The notes beneath the pieces are model-generated. The model made no database searches, was not told the origin of the DNA, and saw only the letters and a list, made by a program, of their open reading frames with translations. Both the position numbers and the translations under genes were made by a program. DNA of 64,000 bases from Clostridium beijerinckii (GTDB lineage Bacteria; Bacillota; Clostridia; Clostridiales; Clostridiaceae), in assembly GCF_036699995.1 (NCBI RefSeq), contig NZ_CP144906.1, positions 4,785,001 through 4,849,000 of the forward strand. Reading direction: 5' to 3'. Positions 57,246 through 64,000 of the stretch are shown here, in pieces (position 1 is the first letter of the stretch; each line of letters opens with the position of its first letter).

Positions 57246-59207
57246 ATGGAAAAATATGATGACATAAAATATTTAAGTCTGCTTGCTAAGCAATATCCTA
57301 CTATTGCAGCTGCATCAACTGAAATAATTAATTTAGAAGCCATTTTAAATTTACCTAAAGGTACAGAACATTTTTTAGCTGACCTTCATGGTGAATATGA
57401 GCCTTTTGTTCATGTATTAAAAAATGGTTCAGGAGCTATAAAGAGAAAAATTCAAGAGGTATTTGAAAATTCTTTAATGGACTGTGAAAAAAGAAGTTTA
57501 GCCACACTTGTATACTATCCTGAACAAAAATTAGAGATTGTTCTAAGAGAAGAAAAAGATATAAATGATTGGTATAAAATTAACCTGTATAGATTGATTC
57601 AATTATGCAGACATGTATCTTCTAAATATACAAGATCTAAAGTAAGAAAAGCGCTACCTCCAGATTTTAGCTACATTATAGAAGAATTATTACATGAAGA
57701 ATCTGATAATAATGATAAACAGGGTTATTATGATGGGATAATAAATACTATTATCGAAATTGAACGAGCCCAAGAGTTCATAGTAGCTCTATCTAAATTA
57801 ATACAACGACTAGTAATAGATAGATTACACATAATCGGAGATATATTTGATAGAGGTCCTAGACCAGATATAATCCTCGATACCCTTATAGATTATCATT
57901 CTGTTGATATACAATGGGGAAACCATGATATATTGTGGATGGGTGCGGCCTCAGGTAATACTACATGTATAGCAAATGTTTTAAGAATAGCAGCTAGATA
58001 TTCTAATCTAGACGTTATCGAAGACATTTACGGTATAAATTTATTACCTCTTGCAACTTTTGCACTTAAGCATTATAAAAATGATAATTGTACAGCTTTC
58101 GTTCCTAAAAACACCGACGAAACATTATATGGAGCTTCTGAAATTGAGCTTATTTCAAAAATGCATAAAGCCATAACAATTATTCAATTTAAACTTGAAT
58201 ATGAAATTATAAAAAGAAGACCTGAATTTAAGATGGATCATAGATTGCTTTTAGATAAGATAAATTATAGCGATGGCACCATAACTTTAAACAATATAAC
58301 TTATGAGCTTTGCGACAAAAGTTTTCCTACAATCAATATTAATAATCCTTTTGAACTTACGAGTGATGAAAAAAAATTAGTTTATAAACTTCAAAGTTCA
58401 TTTATAAATAGCGATAAATTGCAAAAGCACGTTTTATTTTTATTTAATAAAGGAAGAATATATTTAACTTATAATTCTAATATTTTATTTCACGGCTGCA
58501 TTCCTTTAAATAAAGATAAAACTTTTAAAAGTATGACTATTCACGGTGAAGAGTATAAAGGAAAAAGACTTCTAGATAAATTTGATTCTTTAGCTAGAGA
58601 AGGTTATTTTAGTACTAGAGGCAGTGCTGAAAAATTATATGGCATCGATATAATGTGGTATTTATGGACGGGAGCCTGCTCTTCTCTTTTTGGAAAAGAA
58701 GATATGACGACTTTTGAAAGATACTTTATCAAAGATAAAAGTACACATAAAGAAAAGAAAAATCCCTACTACAATTTTAGAGATTCTGAAGAAATGTGTA
58801 ATATGATTTTTGAAGAATTTGGGCTAGATCCAGCTGAATCACGAATAATAAATGGACATGTTCCAGTCAAAAACAAATTTGGTGAAAACCCAATAAAGTG
58901 TAATGGAAAATTGATAGTTATAGATGGTGGTTTTGCTAAAGCCTACAGAAGTCAAACTGGTCTCGCAGGATACACATTAACTTATAATTCCTATGGACTT
59001 CAGCTAATATCTCACCAACCTTTCAAATCAATTGAAGATGCATTTAGTAAAGAAACGGATATATTATCTTCAACACAAATAGTAGAAAAACTAGACAGAA
59101 AAAAAGTTGGTGATACAGACATAGGAAAGGCGCTTAAAAATCAAATTAAAGATTTGAAATTATTGCTTAAAGCCTATAGAAAAGGATTAATAAACGAGGT
59201 AAGATAA
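57246..59207 (+). CDS. fbp: Fructose-1,6-bisphosphatase, class III
   Basis: This gluconeogenic enzyme splits fructose-1,6-bisphosphate to fructose-6-phosphate. The 653-residue protein is of the Firmicute class III with a calcineurin-like metal centre: [56 protein letters not shown] and [20 protein letters not shown]. Length and domain order match the Bacillus enzyme. AAAGGAGG ribosome binding site. Confidence 0.96.
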   Translation: MEKYDDIKYLSLLAKQYPTIAAASTEIINLEAILNLPKGTEHFLADLHGEYEPFVHVLKNGSGAIKRKIQEVFENSLMDCEKRSLATLVYYPEQKLEIVLREEKDINDWYKINLYRLIQLCRHVSSKYTRSKVRKALPPDFSYIIEELLHEESDNNDKQGYYDGIINTIIEIERAQEFIVALSKLIQRLVIDRLHIIGDIFDRGPRPDIILDTLIDYHSVDIQWGNHDILWMGAASGNTTCIANVLRIAARYSNLDVIEDIYGINLLPLATFALKHYKNDNCTAFVPKNTDETLYGASEIELISKMHKAITIIQFKLEYEIIKRRPEFKMDHRLLLDKINYSDGTITLNNITYELCDKSFPTININNPFELTSDEKKLVYKLQSSFINSDKLQKHVLFLFNKGRIYLTYNSNILFHGCIPLNKDKTFKSMTIHGEEYKGKRLLDKFDSLAREGYFSTRGSAEKLYGIDIMWYLWTGACSSLFGKEDMTTFERYFIKDKSTHKEKKNPYYNFRDSEEMCNMIFEEFGLDPAESRIINGHVPVKNKFGENPIKCNGKLIVIDGGFAKAYRSQTGLAGYTLTYNSYGLQLISHQPFKSIEDAFSKETDILSSTQIVEKLDRKKVGDTDIGKALKNQIKDLKLLLKAYRKGLINEVR

Positions 59208-59232
59208 TTTGTAATCTTAACATTTATAAACA

Positions 59233-59266
59233 AAAGAGATATCAGTTTTTACTCTGCTATCTCTTT
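59233..59266 (+). terminator. Hairpin after fbp
   Basis: AAAGAGATA pairs with TATCTCTTT about 25 bases after the stop codon. The tail is not a clear T run beyond the arm. Confidence 0.6.
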
Positions 59267-59476
59267 CATAACTATTCTCATTATACATTTACAAAACCTT
59301 TATTACTTATTTCAGATATATCTTCAATTCATATAAATGCTGTTTAAATGCCCTCTTTTCATTAAAGCACTATATATCTTTCCCATCTTTCCACAAAAGC
59401 ATTTATAGTAATACTCCATTTCAAAATAATTATCACTTATATAATTTGTAATGGTAATCTGCGAAAATCTTTCTAT

Positions 59477-60106
59477 TTAAATTTTAGAAATTATTTCAAT
59501 CAAATCATTTACTTTATAATCGGCTTCTGACTGATCTATGTAGTAATCTTTTGGCTCTAAAGCTACAACTGTTAGCCCTGCTGCTTTTGCTGCTCTAATT
59601 CCTAATGCTGAATCTTCTACTACTAGAACTTCTGTTTCCAATACTTCTAATGCTTCTATAGCTCTAATGTAGATCTCTGGATCTGGTTTACTTTGCGTGC
59701 ACTCTTCACCACTAATTACAAAATCAATACAACTTGCAATTCCGCATTCTTCTACCATCCTTAAAATTTCTTTTCTTTCTGAAGATGATGCAATAGCTAT
59801 TTTTATACTTCTATCTTTTAATTCCCTAATCACTTCTTTAACTGAAGGATTCAATATTTCTTGAAAGCAAACTTCATGTTTCTTACAATACTTTGAATAT
59901 TCTTCTTTTAAAATATTACGTTTTTCATCATCATCAGGCACTAACATTCCCCATATCATCCCGTTTGTTGATCCAATGAAATCTTCAATTCTTCTTGTAT
60001 CTGGTTCTATTTTTAATTCATCAAAGAATTTCATCCTTCTTTTAAAATAAAAACTTTCAGTATTCACTAAAACTCCATCCATATCAAAAATTACTGCTTG
60101 TTTCAA
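59477..60106 (-). CDS. HAD-superfamily hydrolase, beta-phosphoglucomutase-like
   Basis: The 209-residue HAD protein has motif I FDMDGVLVNTE, a cap domain, motif II in IAIASSSERKEIL, Lys in SKPDPEIY and motif III/IV VVEDSALGIRAAKAAG. The start is taken as TTG 60106, read as Met then KQAVIFDMDG, behind GGGAGG; a longer frame from 60121 includes that site. The gene begins 16 bases after the activator stop, so it shares its transcript. Sugar-phosphate phosphatase or mutase in a PTS sugar pathway is likely. Confidence 0.87.
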   Translation of the reverse strand: MKQAVIFDMDGVLVNTESFYFKRRMKFFDELKIEPDTRRIEDFIGSTNGMIWGMLVPDDDEKRNILKEEYSKYCKKHEVCFQEILNPSVKEVIRELKDRSIKIAIASSSERKEILRMVEECGIASCIDFVISGEECTQSKPDPEIYIRAIEALEVLETEVLVVEDSALGIRAAKAAGLTVVALEPKDYYIDQSEADYKVNDLIEIISKI

Positions 60107-60122
60107 TTTCTTTCCTCCCAAA

Positions 60123-62870
60123 TCAATCGCTCAATACAATATCAAAAATTAATCTAATTTCTAAATCTGATATCTTTATTGTATATTCCTTTTCAATTTC
60201 ACTGAATGCATACCTTATAATATCTATCTTTCTTTTTTCTCTTTGTACAAATTCCTTAATGTCTTCCTGCATGTCAACATCTTCTTTTCTTAAAATTCTC
60301 TCTACCATACAGGATGCATGAAGATAAAGTAAGAACCTTTTATTATTAGACATCTTAAGCCCTAGTTTTTCTTCCATTTTATCAACTGCATCTTGTACAA
60401 AATTAAGTACTTTATTTACATCTAAAATTGTCAGCTTCTCAATTATTTTCTTTATAGAAAAATTAAATACTAAATCTTTTTTCAACTGCTCTTCATCTAT
60501 ATTATAATTGCACCTCAATATATTAATGAATGAATCAATATCTTCCCCACCAATCAAATGATCCAGTCCTATATATGGAATTCCTTCAACTTTTGGATCT
60601 ACAGTTCCTACGATAGCTAGTACATCATACATTTGAAACGGCAATTCCTTTTGTTTATTTTGATACAGCTTATGATAATCATATGACATAATTACAAAAG
60701 AAGGATCCTCATGCTTTAGGCTCTTTTGTAATATATCTTGGATTTGAATCGCACTTCCCATACCTGTATAACAGCAGGTTAAAATAGCTTTTTTCTTTTT
60801 TTCAACTGGATAAACTAATTGTTTATTAATTTGTACATTCTTTAAAATCTGTTCATTAATTTCGATAATATTTTTATCTTGTAAAAGCATACTTCCAATT
60901 TCTAATACCAATGGTGTTGAGACAAAATCGATTAATAATAACGGACCTTTAATCTTCTTTTCCAAACGATTTCTAAGATCAAAAAGTGATCCCATATCAA
61001 CTAGCAAAATAAGCCCATTTTCGGTACTGTTATTATCAATAAAATCCAATATTTTCTCTTCTATATGATCAATTGTAGTATCAATAGGCATATCAATAGC
61101 TTGGAAAAAGTTTTTCCTTAACATCCTATTAGCTACATTCGCCATACTACTTGCTGTAGAGTAGCCATGAGCTAAGACAATACTTTTAATTTCATTTTTC
61201 AAGCTCTGTATATTCATGCTTTTTAGATAGAATGAAATAAAAATTAAATCTTCGTCAAGAACCTGAAAGTCTAAGCGTTCACTCAAATGTGTAAGCATAC
61301 GCCTGGAAAGCCATAAAATATTCTTCATATAACTTTCAATAAAGTTTATAATTTTGGGGCGGATACTATTCCAATCAGGGTGATTAATTAAAATTTCTTG
61401 TTCTTCCTTAAAATAAAGCAAATATGCTATTGAAAGAATTTTATTTCCATCCTGTTCAAAGCCATAATTTTCTTCCATATATTTAAAAGTAGATTTTATA
61501 TTAAACGTTAATACAGAAAAAAAAGATTGATTGTTAGTAACTTCTGTATTAAATGTTAATTCATCAAGTAATAAATTCACATTTTTGACCATCTCTTTAG
61601 TATAATGATCAAACATAATTTCTCCGGACTCAACCTGTTTAAATCCTTCAACAAATTCAAAATATGTTTTTTTAATGTTTTTCTGTTCATCACTATTAAT
61701 ATTCAATAGTTCTGGGTGCAGATAATCATAAATCCTATCCTGATATCTACTTGATATTTGATGATATAAACTCTCCTTTAATTGATTTTCATTTCCAATC
61801 GGTAAATCTCCAATGCGAACTTTAATAATCTCTTGATCTTTCCTCTTAGCATAGCTGCTTCCACAACTGTATTTTACAATATTTTTAATTTTCCCTACAT
61901 TTCCTTCATAATTACTAAAAAGCAAAAAGGAAATTACCTGCTTTGTAACCTTAATAGTGCGTTTCAAGATTTCACTTTCTTTTAAAAAGAAACTATCTAT
62001 TAGGTGAATTTTTTCTTGTTGAGGTCTTTCTGCAAAACTTGGAATATTAACAATAACGGGAAGTCTTCTAATAAAAGTAGGTAAGAAAGTAGATTGGATA
62101 GATTCTGTAGTTGCAAAAATTAACCGTACCTTTGCTTCCTTTTTTATGCTATTATCACCAATAGGAGAATACTCATTTGAATCCATAAATGTAAAAAGCT
62201 TTTCTTGACCTTCTTCTGTTAGTCTATGCACTTCATCAAGAAATAAAACCCCACCATCAGCACTTTCAAGAAGTCCCTTTTTATCTTTATCTGCTCCTGT
62301 AAATGCCCCTTTTGTATAACCAAATAATAAACTTGATAACAATTCTGGATTATGATAATATTGAGCACAATTTAAAGAAATAAATGAAGACTTGGGATTT
62401 ATTAATTTTTCTTCCAAGCAATAATCATAAATACATTTTGCCAGATATGTTTTTCCCGAACCACTTGAACCTAAAAGCATTATAGGAAGACCATTTTCAG
62501 GATAAAGCACTGCTGTCTTTATTTGTTCAATCTGTTCTTTTAAGCTTCCTTTTGCCCCAATTACACTACTCCATATATCTGTTTTTTTAACGTTTGAATT
62601 TTCTTTCCATAATTCATCTAAAGTATTATATTCATCCTGTGCTGGGGTAAAATATAATTTCGAGAAAGTTTCTTTATATAAAAAGATTACTGGATATTCT
62701 TTAATTTTTATAATCCTGCCTTGTTTTGCTTCTTTGTTAAGATAACTACTTACTGTACTCCTACTAAGCTCTACTTTTTCAGCAATTGAATTGGCTGAAA
62801 ATTCTTTTATATTATCTTTAGAAAATTCCTTGGTAGCCTCTTTTAAATAATTAGATATATCTATTGCCAT
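60123..62870 (-). CDS. Second LevR-type sigma-54-dependent activator with PTS regulation domains
   Basis: This 915-residue paralog has the same domain order as the one at 53379-56129: winged helix (SIAEKVELSRSTVSSYLN), sigma-54 AAA+ (MLLGSSGSGKTYLAKCIYDY, GAFTGADKDKKGLLESADGG, FLDEVHRLTEEGQEKLFTF), PRD, mannose-type IIA (VLAHGYSTASSMANVANRML with His), IIB-like (LTCCYTGMGSAIQIQDIL) and a C-terminal PRD. It lies between a SIS-domain gene and the HAD gene on one strand, so it probably controls uptake and breakdown of a glycated or amino sugar. Its sigma-54 target promoter should lie beyond the right edge. Confidence 0.92.
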   Translation of the reverse strand: MAIDISNYLKEATKEFSKDNIKEFSANSIAEKVELSRSTVSSYLNKEAKQGRIIKIKEYPVIFLYKETFSKLYFTPAQDEYNTLDELWKENSNVKKTDIWSSVIGAKGSLKEQIEQIKTAVLYPENGLPIMLLGSSGSGKTYLAKCIYDYCLEEKLINPKSSFISLNCAQYYHNPELLSSLLFGYTKGAFTGADKDKKGLLESADGGVLFLDEVHRLTEEGQEKLFTFMDSNEYSPIGDNSIKKEAKVRLIFATTESIQSTFLPTFIRRLPVIVNIPSFAERPQQEKIHLIDSFFLKESEILKRTIKVTKQVISFLLFSNYEGNVGKIKNIVKYSCGSSYAKRKDQEIIKVRIGDLPIGNENQLKESLYHQISSRYQDRIYDYLHPELLNINSDEQKNIKKTYFEFVEGFKQVESGEIMFDHYTKEMVKNVNLLLDELTFNTEVTNNQSFFSVLTFNIKSTFKYMEENYGFEQDGNKILSIAYLLYFKEEQEILINHPDWNSIRPKIINFIESYMKNILWLSRRMLTHLSERLDFQVLDEDLIFISFYLKSMNIQSLKNEIKSIVLAHGYSTASSMANVANRMLRKNFFQAIDMPIDTTIDHIEEKILDFIDNNSTENGLILLVDMGSLFDLRNRLEKKIKGPLLLIDFVSTPLVLEIGSMLLQDKNIIEINEQILKNVQINKQLVYPVEKKKKAILTCCYTGMGSAIQIQDILQKSLKHEDPSFVIMSYDYHKLYQNKQKELPFQMYDVLAIVGTVDPKVEGIPYIGLDHLIGGEDIDSFINILRCNYNIDEEQLKKDLVFNFSIKKIIEKLTILDVNKVLNFVQDAVDKMEEKLGLKMSNNKRFLLYLHASCMVERILRKEDVDMQEDIKEFVQREKRKIDIIRYAFSEIEKEYTIKISDLEIRLIFDIVLSD

Positions 62871-63187
62871 TCTGAATGCCCCCTTAGTTAATAAAAGTTA
62901 ACCTTATTATTTTATAACATACATTTAGAATAAGGCATATGAAAAAATAATAATTCCAAAATATTATGCATACTTTTAATAAAAATGTACTACTCCCTAT
63001 AGTAGTAGGCCTCTTAAGATGATTCCCTACACAGGATAGCTAAAAATGGAATAAAATATATTTATTATTTTTAAATTTGCCTAAAGCAAAGAAATCGAAA
63101 AATATTCGATTTCCTTACCCGAGTCATTTTTTTGTATTTAGGATTATAAGTAGAACCTGATAACATACGTTTAACGTAAACTTTATT
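62871..63187 (-). terminator. Spacer with hairpins after the SIS-domain gene
   Basis: Two minus-strand hairpins follow the SIS-domain stop: AAATCGAA/TTCGATTT at 63092-63112, and TACTACT/AGTAGTA at 62988-63007 followed by CATTTTTATT, a plausible terminator. The rest of this 317-base spacer is AT-rich and should hold the activator's promoter. Confidence 0.55.
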
Positions 63188-64000
63188 TTAATATTCTAAT
63201 TTCCACATATATCTTCTTTTAGTTAGTGGATGCTGACGTGCATAAGAAAGTTCTTCAGCATATACACGGAATACTGCTGTAATTAACATTGGATTAAAAT
63301 AATCAATAACTGTTTTTGGGATAACTGAAGATAATCCATAATCCAAAGCATCAACAACTGTTGTTTTCGCTTCAAAACGCTTTAAGAATGTTAATGCACG
63401 GGCATCGATTGGACGAGTGCTTCCCTCATTCATTAACAAAATAAATGGTACATCTTTATCTACTATTTCAAATGGTCCATGGAAAAACTCTCCCGAATGG
63501 AAACTTCCTGAATTAATCCATTGCATTTCCATCATTAAACAAATTGATGTTGAATAAGCAACTTCAGCTGTTGCACCACTACTCATTAAGTAAATCATTG
63601 AATCATTTTTATAAGCTTCAGCAAATCTCTTTGCATCTGCTATCGCTGATTTTGCCGCTGAATCTGCTAAATCATATATCTTGCTGAAAGCAACCTGTGC
63701 ATCTTCATAATCTTTATATCCTTCATATTGCTCTAATATTTCCACTGCAAGTTCAAGCGCATAACCCATCTTTTCTAATTTTGCACCATAGCTTTCAGCA
63801 AATCTATGACAGATAACATAATCAGCATCTTTTGTAAGAGCCGAATTCTCTGCACGAGTTAATGAGATTACATGTGCACCATATTCTTTAGCCTTAGCAT
63901 TAGCTTGTACTGTTTCAGGAGTACTACCGCCAAGTGAAGCGGATATAACAATTGCAGTTTTATCTAATGAAGCTATTGTACCATAATTGAATTCGTTAGC
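63188..64000 (-). CDS. SIS-domain fructosamine/glucoselysine-6-phosphate deglycase-like protein, 5' end outside the window
   Basis: The frame stays open to the window edge (77 more codons upstream of the first internal ATG at 63769), so the gene is partial. The first visible part has the SIS phosphosugar loop VISASLGGSTPETVQANAKA; later come MSSGATAEVAYSTSICLMME and SGSFHSGEFFHGPFEI, a pattern shared with FrlB and GfrF deglycases, which split 6-phospho fructosamines. At least 270 residues are present. With a LevR-type activator and a HAD gene it fits a PTS-fed glycated-amino-acid locus. GlmS-like or AgaS-like isomerases are alternatives. Confidence 0.78.
   Translation of the reverse strand, partial: ANEFNYGTIASLDKTAIVISASLGGSTPETVQANAKAKEYGAHVISLTRAENSALTKDADYVICHRFAESYGAKLEKMGYALELAVEILEQYEGYKDYEDAQVAFSKIYDLADSAAKSAIADAKRFAEAYKNDSMIYLMSSGATAEVAYSTSICLMMEMQWINSGSFHSGEFFHGPFEIVDKDVPFILLMNEGSTRPIDARALTFLKRFEAKTTVVDALDYGLSSVIPKTVIDYFNPMLITAVFRVYAEELSYARQHPLTKRRYMWKLEY

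Overview
This is chromosomal sequence from a low-GC, anaerobic Firmicute, almost certainly Clostridium sensu stricto and close to the C. beijerinckii group. The evidence is AT-rich coding and spacer DNA, strong AGGAGG/GGGGG ribosome binding sites, clostridial gene sets (two-subunit serine dehydratase, class III fructose bisphosphatase, LevR-type sigma-54 activators), and a nagE/nagF/nagR arrangement like the one described in C. beijerinckii. I see no tRNA, rRNA, CRISPR array, prophage or intact insertion sequence.

Layout. 0-1.3 kb: a membrane-anchored sugar-binding-like protein. 1.5-6.4 kb: thiWDCME thiamine operon behind a TPP riboswitch. 6.4-11.7 kb: a respiratory-looking module of a membrane Fe-S/FMN-binding protein, its flavinyltransferase ApbE, and an OmpR-type two-component system; the two target genes share a 56-bp promoter module, and a decayed second FMN-binding domain lies after apbE. 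12-14.4 kb: a small monooxygenase, a long-hairpin repeat and L-serine dehydratase. 14.6-21.5 kb: glycerol catabolism (glpF, glpP antiterminator, glpK, three-gene glycerol-3-phosphate dehydrogenase-like set) with three related leader RNAs. 21.8-24.9 kb: a uridine-kinase-like protein and a DUF421/DUF4363 pair. 25.2-33.8 kb: arginine biosynthesis argGH then argCJBDF. 34-36.6 kb: a short UvrC-like protein, a nitroreductase and an iron-sulfur flavoprotein.

36.8-37.8 kb holds the scar of a deleted beta-glucoside locus: the 3' parts of a 6-phospho-beta-glucosidase and of a GntR regulator, facing apart. 38-45 kb: an amino acid permease, then an MFS transporter, a large FAD oxidoreductase and a divergent AraC regulator, with a second copy of the long-hairpin family. 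45-49.7 kb: a nucleoid-associated protein and the N-acetylglucosamine PTS with antiterminator control. 50-56 kb: a lactose/cellobiose-type PTS under a LevR-type sigma-54 activator; its IIC gene carries an in-frame amber stop and a MupG-like gene is reduced to a 3' stump. 56.5-59.2 kb: a CYTH protein and fbp. 59.4-64 kb: a HAD phosphatase, a second LevR-type activator and a SIS-domain deglycase-like gene cut by the window end.

Together the window shows a fermenter that uses glycerol, serine and amino sugars, makes its own arginine and the pyrimidine half of thiamine, and relies heavily on RNA-based control (riboswitch, GlpP-type and BglG-type antitermination). Several sugar-uptake loci are caught in decay.
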